A stretch of 8,598 nt of DNA from Acidimicrobiales bacterium (GTDB taxonomy: Bacteria > Actinomycetota > Acidimicrobiia > Acidimicrobiales > Palsa-688). The translations under genes and the position numbers were made by a program. The stretch spans positions 1 to 8,598 of the forward strand of contig JAFAWZ010000323.1 of NCBI GenBank assembly GCA_019241495.1. Reading direction: 5' to 3'. Below the pieces are notes generated by a model. That model searched no databases. It had not been told where the DNA came from and saw nothing but the letters and a program-made list of their open reading frames with translations. Below, piece by piece: positions 1 to 6,302 of the stretch (the first letter of the stretch is position 1; the number at the start of each line of letters is the position of its first letter).

Positions 1-2
1 AG

Positions 3-149
3 CATCCCCATGCGCTGATCGGTTCGGTCGGAGCCATATGCGAAACGCTCGAGGCCCGGCGGGCCCGGTTCGGGTTCTCGTACGTGACCGTCCTGGACCA
101 AGACGCCGAGGCTTTGGCCCCGGTGGTGGAGCGCCTAGCTGGAAGATGA
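3..149 (+). CDS. F420-dependent LLM-class oxidoreductase, C-terminal end (partial)
   Basis: Only the last 48 codons and the TGA stop are in the window; the gene starts to the left. The tail reads HPHALIGSVGAICETLEARR, then a segment RFGFSYVTVLD, and ends APVVERLAGR. This pattern (a 'liG' turn, an 'icetL..RR..fG.sYv.v' helix-strand and a final 'aPVv.rLaG' helix) is the usual C-terminus of luciferase-like monooxygenase-fold proteins that use coenzyme F420, most like the TIGR03621 type found in mycobacteria and relatives. Such enzymes are cytosolic and move hydride between F420 and varied substrates; the substrate here cannot be told. The frame is open from the window edge to the stop and its codons are rich in third-position G/C. 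The gene converges on the enoyl-CoA hydratase-family gene with a 23-base gap. The cofactor is inferred from family resemblance, because the active-site part is outside the window. Confidence 0.8.
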   Translation, partial: HPHALIGSVGAICETLEARRARFGFSYVTVLDQDAEALAPVVERLAGR

Positions 150-171
150 ACCGGTTGGGGCGACGCCCGGT
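150..171. terminator. possible stem-loop in the convergent gap
   Basis: The 23-base gap between two convergent genes holds two alternative small hairpins. One pairs ACCGG (150-154) with CCGGT (167-171). The other pairs GGGC (158-161) with GCCC (165-168) around a GAC loop. A shared terminator is expected at this place, but the stems are short and neither strand has a run of T after them, so a classical rho-independent terminator is not demonstrated. This is a weak call made mainly from position. Confidence 0.25.
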
Positions 172-172
172 C

Positions 173-985
173 TCAACGCCCCGACCATTCCGGCGACCGC
201 TTCTCGGCAAACGCTCGGGGTCCCTCCTTGAAGTCCTCGCTGCTGCGCCACTTCTTCCGGAGGTCCAGCGCCTCACCCTTGGCAGCCGTCTCCCCGAGTG
301 AGAAGCTCGCCCGGGCCACCGCCCTCGAGTAACGAACGGCCAGCGGAGAGGCCTGGCAGATGGCTTCGGCCAGCTCGACGGCGGCGTCCAGGCCGCTCCC
401 GGTCGGCACGACCCGATTGACCAGGCCCAGCTCGTAGGCCCGCGACGCCGAGAACGGGGTGCCGGTGAGAATGGCTTCCAGGGCGATCGCCGGAGGTATG
501 CGCCTCGGCAAGCGTTCGAGTCCTCCCGCGCCTGCCACCACGCCACGCAGCACTTCGGGCAGGCCCATCTCGGCGTGCTCTTCCATCACAACCAGGTCGC
601 AGGCCAGGCAGAGCTCGCAGCCGCCACCGAGGGCGAAGCCGTTTACGGCGGCGATCACAGGTTTCGAGATGGCTGGCCCGATCCCGCCGAACGAGTGTAT
701 GACCGGCCCGGCCGGATCGTCGGCCGGCGAAGCCGCGTTCCTCACCGCCATCAGCTTCAGGTCGGCACCTGCACAGAACGCCCTGGTCCCGACGCCGGTG
801 ATGATATGGACCCAGATGTCGTCGTCGGCTTCTTGCTCCTCCCAGGCCAGGACCAGCGCCTCGGCCAGATCGGGACTCATGGCGTTCCTCGCCTCCGGTC
901 GGTTCATGGCGACGATGCCAACGTGACCTCTTCGCTCGCGGAGCAGGATCGGTTGACCCGCCGCGTTCGTGGCCATCTCGTTCAA
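173..985 (-). CDS. enoyl-CoA hydratase/isomerase (crotonase) family protein
   Basis: A 270-residue protein of normal crotonase length. It shows the oxyanion-hole segment FCAGADLK (residues 70-77), GFALGGGCEL (116-125) and GLPEVLRGVVAGAGG (141-155). Both glutamates that act in true enoyl-CoA hydratases are present, at E124 (GGGCE) and E144 (LPE), so hydration of a trans-2-enoyl-CoA is plausible; isomerases and other crotonase members cannot be excluded. The C-terminus (SSEDFKEGPRAFAEKRSPEW) has the usual 'S.D..EG..AF.EKR.P.W' form. The chosen start is TTG at 985-983, because AGGAGG on the minus strand (997-992) lies 6 bases upstream. The in-frame ATG three codons on (976-974) would be 15 bases from it. 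This is the last gene of the minus-strand array, 103 bases after the hydroxyacid dehydrogenase. It is cytosolic, with no signal or membrane segment. Specific substrate unknown. Confidence 0.93.
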   Translation of the reverse strand: MNEMATNAAGQPILLRERRGHVGIVAMNRPEARNAMSPDLAEALVLAWEEQEADDDIWVHIITGVGTRAFCAGADLKLMAVRNAASPADDPAGPVIHSFGGIGPAISKPVIAAVNGFALGGGCELCLACDLVVMEEHAEMGLPEVLRGVVAGAGGLERLPRRIPPAIALEAILTGTPFSASRAYELGLVNRVVPTGSGLDAAVELAEAICQASPLAVRYSRAVARASFSLGETAAKGEALDLRKKWRSSEDFKEGPRAFAEKRSPEWSGR

Positions 986-991
986 AATGCG

Positions 992-997
992 CCTCCT
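992..997 (-). promoter_or_regulatory. Shine-Dalgarno that selects a TTG start
   Basis: The minus strand reads AGGAGG at 997-992, a full match to the anti-Shine-Dalgarno core, followed by six bases (CGCATT) and then TTG. The next in-frame ATG is 15 bases away, too far for good initiation. This favours TTG as the start of the crotonase-family gene and gives that distal gene its own strong ribosome binding site after the 103-base gap. Confidence 0.65.
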
Positions 998-1055
998 CGT
1001 TCCAGCCCTCGGCAGACGCTACACACTGGCGGGTCGGGAGGGCACCTGTTGCGAT

Positions 1056-1076
1056 CCGGCTGCGGGCGCAGGCCGG
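1056..1076 (-). terminator. intercistronic hairpin (attenuator, processing or stability element)
   Basis: CCGGC TGC (1056-1063) pairs with GCA G GCCGG (1068-1076) around a GGGC loop. This gives eight G/C-rich base pairs with one bulged G at 1071. It lies 12 bases past the stop of the hydroxyacid dehydrogenase gene on the minus strand, inside the only sizeable gap of the array. No T-run follows on either strand, so it is not a textbook terminator. It may reduce read-through into the crotonase-family gene or protect the 3' end of the upstream message. Confidence 0.35.
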
Positions 1077-1088
1077 CCCATCAGCTTC

Positions 1089-2030
1089 TCAGTAACCGTG
1101 CTCGGCGTGCACGACCCCTTCGAGCGGCTGGCCCGACAAGAAACGCACGAGGTTATCGACGAACGAGGCGACCAGTCGCCGGGGCGCGTCGGGAGAGCTC
1201 CATGAGATGTGGGGCGTGAGGTGAACACGCGGGTGCGAGTACATCCAGTGGCCTTCCGGGAGGGGTTCCGGGTCGGTGACATCGAGGCTGGCCAATGCCA
1301 CCCGGTCGTCATCGAGCGCGCCGCGCAGGGCGTCCTGGTCGATGAGCGAGCCTCGAGCGATGTTCACCATGTGCACGCCCTGTTTGATCAGGCCCAGAGC
1401 CGGCACGCCGATCAGCGAGGACGTCTCGGCGGTGGCCGGGGCAGCCAACACCAGGTGGTCCACCCGGGGAAGCAACGCGTCGAGGGAGTCGAGCACCGTC
1501 ACGCCCGGTAGCTCAGACGGCGCCCCGCTGCGCCGCACCGCGAGCACTGCCATATCGAATGCCAGCGCCCGACGGGCCACGGCCAGCCCGATGCCGCCCA
1601 GGCCGATCAGGCCGAGGGTCTTGGTGGACAGCTCGCCCAGGCGGATCGATCCCCTGCGCTCGGGCGGGGCCGACAACCAAAGCGATGGAAGCTGCTTCTC
1701 GAACGCCAGAATCGACGCCATCACGAACTCGGCGATCGGCACCGCGCTGAGGCCCCGGCCGCAGGTCACGGTGCGATTGATCAGCACCTCCGGGGCGAGG
1801 CCGTCGATGCCAGTTGCGCCGATGTGCACCCAGCGGGCGCCGAGCCGGTCGGCGCGGCTGAGGGCCGGGTCGCGTGCGCCCATGACGAAGAGGACGTCGG
1901 CTCGCAGTCCGTCGTCTATGTGGGCGTCGAGCTCTTCGACGTTCTGCGGGCTGAGAACCTCGACACCTTCCATGGCATCGAGAGCCGCGGTGACTTTCGG
2001 GTTTGGCACGGCGACGACGGTCACGGGCAT
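1089..2030 (-). CDS. D-isomer-specific 2-hydroxyacid dehydrogenase
   Basis: A 313-residue NAD(P)-dependent oxidoreductase that interconverts a D-2-hydroxyacid and the 2-oxoacid. The nucleotide-binding loop GLGGIG is at 143-148 within LGLIGLGGIGLAVARRALAF. The three catalytic residues of the family are all visible: R226 in NIARG, E255 in TDPEPLP and H274 in LTPHIS. The length matches the hydroxypyruvate/glyoxylate reductase-like branch and not long phosphoglycerate dehydrogenases, and no ACT domain is present. The start is ATG at 2030-2028, with GAGGT 7 bases upstream on the minus strand. The same frame stays open for another 741 bases upstream, but that part lies over the CocE-like gene in another frame and is not protein-like. 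The gene follows the CocE-like gene by 41 bases in the same direction. It could supply a 2-oxoacid to the E1 genes upstream (inference). The exact substrate cannot be read. Confidence 0.93.
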   Translation of the reverse strand: MPVTVVAVPNPKVTAALDAMEGVEVLSPQNVEELDAHIDDGLRADVLFVMGARDPALSRADRLGARWVHIGATGIDGLAPEVLINRTVTCGRGLSAVPIAEFVMASILAFEKQLPSLWLSAPPERRGSIRLGELSTKTLGLIGLGGIGLAVARRALAFDMAVLAVRRSGAPSELPGVTVLDSLDALLPRVDHLVLAAPATAETSSLIGVPALGLIKQGVHMVNIARGSLIDQDALRGALDDDRVALASLDVTDPEPLPEGHWMYSHPRVHLTPHISWSSPDAPRRLVASFVDNLVRFLSGQPLEGVVHAEHGY

Positions 2031-2071
2031 GGGGGGGACCTCTGTGGTTGCGAGCGGCGGGTCGGGCCGGT

Positions 2072-4234
2072 TCAGGACCGGGACGGGAGGGGTTCGGGTC
2101 CGACTACCGGCAGGCGGATCGAGCTCAAGTGAAGTGGACCGGTGTGGATGTGGTTCGAGACGCCGACGTGATAGGCGGGGTCGTAGGCCCGCCGGGTCGG
2201 CCGGCCAGAGGCGTCCAGGCGGGCGCCGGGGCCCTCGATCGGCGTGACGTCCACCCGGAGGCGGTGGCCGGCTCGGACCCGGGCGGTGGCCGCGAGCATC
2301 TCGACCTCGATCTCCACCACCTCGTCTGGAGTCAGGGGTTGGCGGTCCTCGGCCCGATGGGTGTGCCACGGCCTCTCCGGGCAGGAGCGGGCCCGGTCCG
2401 TCGCGCGCTGTGAGACCTTCAGGCAACCCCATGTGACGGGAGCCTGTGAGGTGCGGGCCCTCTCGTAGCGGACCTCGGCGCCGTCGGCGTCCACGACGCG
2501 CAGGGCAACGAACACGTCCATGTCGTGGGCCGACGCGGACACCCACAAGGTCGCGCCGAAGTGTCCGGCCAGCTCCACGTCGGCGTCGAGTGGGGCCGAG
2601 AGGAACGAGGCCGATGCCGGCAGGTCGGTGGCGTCGGCGTCGGCGTCGGCCGAGTAACTGCTCCGCTGCGAGCTTTGCGGAGCCTCCCGGGCGAGCGCGC
2701 CGCGGGTGGCGTCGAGAAACCACGTCTCGTAGCAGGTACCGGGCACCGGCCAGGTCGGCTCCTCGCGCCACTCGAAAGCTCCCCCTCCGGTCCGCATGAT
2801 CATCCGTACCGGGGCCGGCGGCTGCTGTGGCTCGACTCCTTTGAGGAAGCGGTCAAAGAAGACCTGTTCGTCCTCGAGGCAATCCCGGAACAGGAACGGG
2901 AAGTAGGTGGCGTCCACGACGAGCAGCTGCTTGTGCTTAGAGGGCAGCTCGCGGAACGCCTCGAAGCCGGCCCGCCCGTGAAGGGAGGCGGTTTGGCTGA
3001 CCGCGGTCAGCACCGGGACCGTGACGCGCGAGAAGTCAGCGGAGAGCGGTCCCGTTCCCGAGGGCCCGTAGTACGCCGGCTCGTCGAAGGCATGGGCCTG
3101 CATGCCTCCGACCAGGTCCACTGCTGCGCCGCCGCAGCGCCCCTCGCCGACGAGCCCGTCGAACCAGCCGCGCCGGTAGGCCTCGTTGAAGATGCCCCCC
3201 GGGTAGGACAGATCGCGGTAGGCGTCGGCGTCGGACGCGAACGGCATGATGGCGCGCAACGAAGGCGGGCCCAGGGCGGCCACGTTCCACTGGATGGTTG
3301 CGCTGTAAGAGGCGCCGTAGAGGCCGACTTTGCCGTCGCACCACGATTGGCCGGCGATCCACTCGATGGCGTCGTAGTAGTCGCTTGCCTCCTGAGCCGA
3401 GAAAGGCTCGAGCACGCCGGGCACCTTCCCCACCCCGCGGCCGTCGATCCTCACGACCGCGTAACCCCGGGGAACCCAGACATGGGCGCTCGCGCTCACT
3501 ATGGTCTCCGAATAGCGGACCACTGGCGGGAGGTCGCCCGGGCCCTGCTCGAACCAGACGTCCTCCCGGTCCTCGCTGGCCAGCCGGTCGGCTTCGTCGC
3601 AGATGGAGCCGTTGCGGAAGGCCTTCCCGTACACGCTCAAGCGGGCGATGGCCGGGTAGCGCTCCTCTGATATCGGCCGGTAGATGTCGGCGAGGAGGTA
3701 AGAGCCGTCGCGCGTCGGGATCTGCACGTTGGTGTCCTTGCGGATCCCTGCCATGGCCCGCCGCAGGTGGTTGCGGGCCTCTGCGGCGCCGGGCAAGGGG
3801 CGTCCCAGCTCTTCGAAGAGGCTCAGCAACCCGGGGTCTCGCTCGAACCTCGCGACAGGAAGCTCGAAGTCCAGCCCAGAAACGTGCGCCTCGACGGCAG
3901 ATACGAGGGCCGGGTCGACCACCAAAGCGCGGGCCGGATCGCCCCCCATGAGCCCGAAGACGAACCGGGCCCGGTTGGTGATGCCGGGCCGGCTGAGCGG
4001 GCTGCCAAGCTCGGCGCCGGGGGCCAGATCGGCGATCGTGAGGCTCGCCTGACCCGCGGCCGAGCCGATGACCAGGGATCCGATCGAGAAGGTCAGCACC
4101 TCGTCGGCGCCGAAGGCGAAGCGACCGGCCGCGTCGGTGACGCCCTCACCAGATGGGCTCGAGTACCTCAGACCCACGAATGGACCGTCGCGGAAGGCAC
4201 CGACGGTCGTTCGGGCCAGGGCCCCTTCAGGCAC
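2072..4234 (-). CDS. CocE/NonD-type alpha/beta hydrolase with an extra N-terminal beta domain
   Basis: A 720-residue protein with three parts. Residues about 10-125 hold a pattern (GPFVGLRY, SGEGVTDAAGRFAF, TFSIGSLVIG) seen in beta-sandwich regions of bacterial secreted proteins, followed by NRARFVFGLMGGDP. Residues about 168-470 are an X-Pro dipeptidyl-peptidase/cocaine-esterase hydrolase core: NVQIPTRDGSYLLADIYRP, VVRIDGRGVGK, the nucleophile elbow GASYSA with S309, and VFFDRFLKG before the cap. Residues about 500-705 are the jelly-roll domain usual in this family (FLSAPLDADVELAGHFGATL, DMDVFVAL). Family members cleave esters, amides or N-terminal dipeptides. The elbow ends in A where G is usual, and the expected Asp and His are hard to place (see findings). 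No signal peptide is seen. The start is GTG at 4234, overlapping the E1 beta stop by 8 bases (GTGCCTGA), with GGAG four bases upstream, so translation is probably coupled. Substrate unknown. Confidence 0.85.
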   Translation of the reverse strand: MPEGALARTTVGAFRDGPFVGLRYSSPSGEGVTDAAGRFAFGADEVLTFSIGSLVIGSAAGQASLTIADLAPGAELGSPLSRPGITNRARFVFGLMGGDPARALVVDPALVSAVEAHVSGLDFELPVARFERDPGLLSLFEELGRPLPGAAEARNHLRRAMAGIRKDTNVQIPTRDGSYLLADIYRPISEERYPAIARLSVYGKAFRNGSICDEADRLASEDREDVWFEQGPGDLPPVVRYSETIVSASAHVWVPRGYAVVRIDGRGVGKVPGVLEPFSAQEASDYYDAIEWIAGQSWCDGKVGLYGASYSATIQWNVAALGPPSLRAIMPFASDADAYRDLSYPGGIFNEAYRRGWFDGLVGEGRCGGAAVDLVGGMQAHAFDEPAYYGPSGTGPLSADFSRVTVPVLTAVSQTASLHGRAGFEAFRELPSKHKQLLVVDATYFPFLFRDCLEDEQVFFDRFLKGVEPQQPPAPVRMIMRTGGGAFEWREEPTWPVPGTCYETWFLDATRGALAREAPQSSQRSSYSADADADATDLPASASFLSAPLDADVELAGHFGATLWVSASAHDMDVFVALRVVDADGAEVRYERARTSQAPVTWGCLKVSQRATDRARSCPERPWHTHRAEDRQPLTPDEVVEIEVEMLAATARVRAGHRLRVDVTPIEGPGARLDASGRPTRRAYDPAYHVGVSNHIHTGPLHLSSIRLPVVGPEPLPSRS
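2631..2650. repeat. short GCGTCG tandem repeat inside the CocE-like gene
   Basis: Three perfect copies of GCGTCG plus two further bases. They encode an alternating Ala-Asp stretch (residues about 529-535, SADADADAT) between the hydrolase core and the jelly-roll domain of the CocE-like protein. The frame is kept, and the segment looks like a flexible linker. Hexamer slippage would alter linker length without a frameshift. Confidence 0.5.
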
Positions 4235-5201
4235 AGCGCTCCAAGACAGTCGCGCAGATCCGCTCGACCGACGGGATGGCGCTGTCTTCGAGCACGCCGG
4301 CCGCAGGCAGCGGGACGTGCGGGGCGGTGATGCGCACCACCGGAGCGTCGAGAGCCTCGAAGCACTCCTCGGCGATCAACGAGGCGATCTCCGCGCCCCA
4401 GCCGAGCAGGCGCGGGTTCTCCTCGACGGTGAAGGCAACCCCCGTGCGGCTGACCGCCTCGAAGATGGTCGCCGTGTCGAGCGGCACGAGGGTGCGCAGA
4501 TCTACGACGGTCGCATCGATGCCGTGCTCGGCCAGCACCTCGGCCGCGGCGAGGGCGCGCGGCACCATCGCAGCGAGGGCGAGCAGGGTCACATCCTTGC
4601 CTTCGCGCCGTATGACGGCGCGGCCCAAGGCCTCGACGTGCTCGCCGTCGGGGACGCTCGCCTTGACCGCGTACAGCGCCTTGTGACCGAAGAAGAGCAC
4701 GGGATCAGGGTCTCGGATCGAAGCCGCGAGCAGCCCGAACGCGTCTGCGGGGGTCGACGGCGCCACGACCTTCAATCCCGGTACCGCCATGGCCCAGTTC
4801 TCGAGGCTCTGCGAGTGCTGGGCGCCGAAGCGCAGTCCCCCGCCGTTGCCCGTCACGATCACCAGCGGCAGGGTGACCTGGCCATCGAGCATGTAACGCG
4901 TCTTCGCCGCCTGGTTGGCCACCATGTCCCAGCACGTGGCGAGGAAGTCGGCGAACATTATGTCGGCTACCGGTCTCAAGCCGGTCATGGCGGCTCCTAT
5001 GGCCGCCCCCACGATGGCCTCCTCCGAGATGGGTGTGTCGCGTACCCGCGTCGGGCCGAACTGCTTGTACAGCCCCGAGTAGGTCTTGAACACCCCGGCC
5101 GCGGCCCCCACGTCCTCGCCGAGGAGCACGACAGAGGGGTCGCGTCCCATCTCTTGGGCGATGCCCGCCGCGATGGCCTGCCGGTAGGTCAGCTCCGCCA
5201 T
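4227..5201 (-). CDS. 2-oxoacid dehydrogenase E1 component, beta subunit
   Basis: A 324-residue partner of the alpha subunit next to it. Together they form the thiamine-diphosphate-dependent decarboxylase of pyruvate, acetoin or branched-chain 2-oxoacid dehydrogenase complexes. Visible family features are LLGEDVG (27-33), DTPISEEAIVGAAIGAA (55-71) with E60 as the glutamate that contacts the thiazolium-activating site of ThDP, ADIMFADF (79-86), FGAQHSQSLE (125-134) and the C-terminal transketolase domain (VDLRTLVPLD 233-242; EENPRLLGWGAEIAS 260-274). The start is ATG at 5201-5199, with GGGAG six bases upstream on the minus strand. A TTG seven codons earlier at 5222 is possible but lacks this spacing. 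The gene overlaps the end of the alpha gene by 13 bases and the start of the CocE-like gene by 8, so coupled translation is likely. The preferred 2-oxoacid cannot be decided from sequence alone; no E2 or E3 gene is present here. Confidence 0.93.
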   Translation of the reverse strand: MAELTYRQAIAAGIAQEMGRDPSVVLLGEDVGAAAGVFKTYSGLYKQFGPTRVRDTPISEEAIVGAAIGAAMTGLRPVADIMFADFLATCWDMVANQAAKTRYMLDGQVTLPLVIVTGNGGGLRFGAQHSQSLENWAMAVPGLKVVAPSTPADAFGLLAASIRDPDPVLFFGHKALYAVKASVPDGEHVEALGRAVIRREGKDVTLLALAAMVPRALAAAEVLAEHGIDATVVDLRTLVPLDTATIFEAVSRTGVAFTVEENPRLLGWGAEIASLIAEECFEALDAPVVRITAPHVPLPAAGVLEDSAIPSVERICATVLERCA

Positions 5202-6202
5202 GATCCACTCCCGTCGGCCCAAACGTTCTTCTCGATCTCATCCACCGTTGGTACCGGCGCGGCGAGAGCGGCCGAGGCGGCCTGCTCCACGGCGTCGTCA
5301 GCGCTCACGTCTATCTGGGTCAGCACCGACTCGTCGAGGCCCTCGGCCAGCAGGCGGGATCGATAGATGGTTATCGGGTCGCGCTCCAACCACTCTTCCA
5401 CCTCGGCCTCGGGTCGGTACTTCGCCGGGTCGCTGTTCGAATGGCCGAAATGCCGGTACGTCTCTGCCTCGATGAGCGTCGGGCCATCTCCCGCCCGAGC
5501 CCGGCTGCACGCTTCGGCCGCGGCTGTGAACACCACGTCGGCATCGTTGCCGTCGATGAGCACGGGCTCGAGCCCGTAGGCTCGGGCTCGGTCGGCGGCC
5601 GGATGGGCGACGGCGGTGACCGATCCGATCGGGGTGTACTCCATGTACCGGTTGTTCTCGCACACGAACACCACCGGCAGCTTCCAAACAGCGGCCAGGT
5701 TCAGGCCCTCGTGAAAGGCGCCGATGTTGGTGGCCCCGTCACCGAAGAAACAGGCGACGACCTGGTCGGTGTTGCGGTACTGCGCCGACCACGCCACGCC
5801 CGCCGCGATAGGTATGTGCGCGCCCACGATGGCGTACGAGCCGAGAGCCCCGTGCTCCGCACTGGCCAGGTGCATGGAACCCCCCTTGCCGCCGAGCAGG
5901 CCTGTGGCCCGGCCGATGAGCTCCGCGAACATGGCTTCCATGGAGCTGCCGCGGGCGAGCACGTGGGCATGGCCGCGGTAGGTGCACAGGGTGCTGTCGC
6001 CCGGTCGCAGATTGGCCGCCACCCCGACGGCGATGGCTTCCATGCCCGTCGAGAGGTGACTGGTGGCCGGGACCAATCCCTGGTGGAACAAGGCGAGAAC
6101 GCGTTTTTCGAACGAGCGGATGTGGACCATCTGCTCGTACATCTGAACCCGGGTGGCCTGGTCGGCCCGACCCGGCGTCGTCCCGATCGGCGTCGAGGTC
6201 AT
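5189..6202 (-). CDS. 2-oxoacid dehydrogenase E1 component, alpha subunit
   Basis: A 337-residue ThDP-binding subunit. The cofactor motif runs from GDG (154-156) in FFGDGATNIGAFHEG to ENN (182-184) in VFVCENNRYMEYTP. Other landmarks are HLSTGMEAIAVG (49-60), TYRGHAHVLARG (74-85), LLGGKGGSMHL (102-112) and the loop ETYRHFGHSNSDPAKYR (247-263), which in related enzymes orders around the cofactor. The GHSNSDP-KYR form is nearest to the acetoin/pyruvate-type alpha subunits in my recollection, but substrate is not settled. The start is ATG at 6202-6200. An open frame runs on upstream to 6511, but this lies opposite the divergent ABM gene and is not protein-like. Only a weak GAG precedes the ATG, so initiation may be unusual. 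This is the first gene of the minus-strand array; its promoter should lie in the 108-base divergent region. Confidence 0.93.
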   Translation of the reverse strand: MTSTPIGTTPGRADQATRVQMYEQMVHIRSFEKRVLALFHQGLVPATSHLSTGMEAIAVGVAANLRPGDSTLCTYRGHAHVLARGSSMEAMFAELIGRATGLLGGKGGSMHLASAEHGALGSYAIVGAHIPIAAGVAWSAQYRNTDQVVACFFGDGATNIGAFHEGLNLAAVWKLPVVFVCENNRYMEYTPIGSVTAVAHPAADRARAYGLEPVLIDGNDADVVFTAAAEACSRARAGDGPTLIEAETYRHFGHSNSDPAKYRPEAEVEEWLERDPITIYRSRLLAEGLDESVLTQIDVSADDAVEQAASAALAAPVPTVDEIEKNVWADGSGSWRS

Positions 6203-6210
6203 GAGCTCAT
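6201..6210. promoter_or_regulatory. palindrome ATGAGCTCAT at the E1 alpha start codon
   Basis: A perfect 10-base palindrome that overlaps the first two bases of the E1 alpha start codon. On the minus strand it also forms a four-codon frame, ATG AGC TCA TGA (6210-6199), whose stop overlaps the true ATG. It could be an operator half, a coupled mini-frame or chance. The weak ribosome binding site makes the arrangement worth noting. Confidence 0.25.
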
Positions 6211-6256
6211 ACTTGCACGTAGGGACTTGTCGCCGCCTCCTAGGGTGGCGTACGCT

Positions 6257-6280
6257 CCCCGACGTTCGGGGCCGCTCGGC
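6257..6280. promoter_or_regulatory. inverted repeats in the divergent control region
   Basis: CCCCGA (6257-6262) and TCGGGG (6266-6271) form a perfect 6-base inverted repeat around CGT. It is followed at once by GCCG CT CGGC (6271-6280). Both lie between the divergent starts at 6202 and 6311, about 40 bases before the start of the plus-strand operon. They could be regulator binding sites or a 5' leader hairpin. GC-rich DNA yields such repeats by chance fairly often, so the call is weak. Confidence 0.3.
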
Positions 6281-6297
6281 CCACAGTTCTGCACAAT

Positions 6298-6302
6298 GGA
6301 GG
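6298..6302 (+). promoter_or_regulatory. Shine-Dalgarno that selects the GTG start of the ABM gene
   Basis: GGAGG lies 8 bases before GTG at 6311. An in-frame ATG at 6296-6298 overlaps the GGAGG itself and has no purine-rich site before it. The GTG is therefore preferred, giving a protein that begins MAKVGEIAK. Confidence 0.6.

Noticed and set aside
38..301. Plus-strand 87-residue open frame at the left edge
   Set aside because: It overlaps the real LLM oxidoreductase tail in another frame and runs antisense into the crotonase-family gene. Its composition is Arg/Pro/Gly-rich.
575..1219. Plus-strand 214-residue open frame across the crotonase-family gene and the gap
   Set aside because: It is antisense to a well-supported gene over most of its length, lacks motifs and has no convincing ribosome site.
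2031..2771. Upstream extension of the hydroxyacid dehydrogenase frame, giving a 560-residue reading frame
   Set aside because: The extra 247 residues lie over the 3' part of the CocE-like gene on the same strand in another frame. They are Arg/Pro/Gly-rich low-complexity sequence, and ATG at 2030 has a good ribosome site and the normal family N-terminus.
2525..3670. Plus-strand 381-residue open frame opposite the CocE-like gene
   Set aside because: It is a shadow of the minus-strand gene, with no family pattern.
4068..5366. Plus-strand 432-residue open frame opposite E1 beta
   Set aside because: It is antisense to a clear E1 beta gene. Long open antisense frames are expected in GC-rich codon usage, and the translation is rich in Arg, Gly and His with no recognisable motif.
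6228..6256. Possible plus-strand promoter: TTGTCG, 17-base spacer, TACGCT
   Set aside because: The spacing is right, but the -35 matches four of six and the -10 only three of six consensus bases. In a control region this short such a match is not enough to call.
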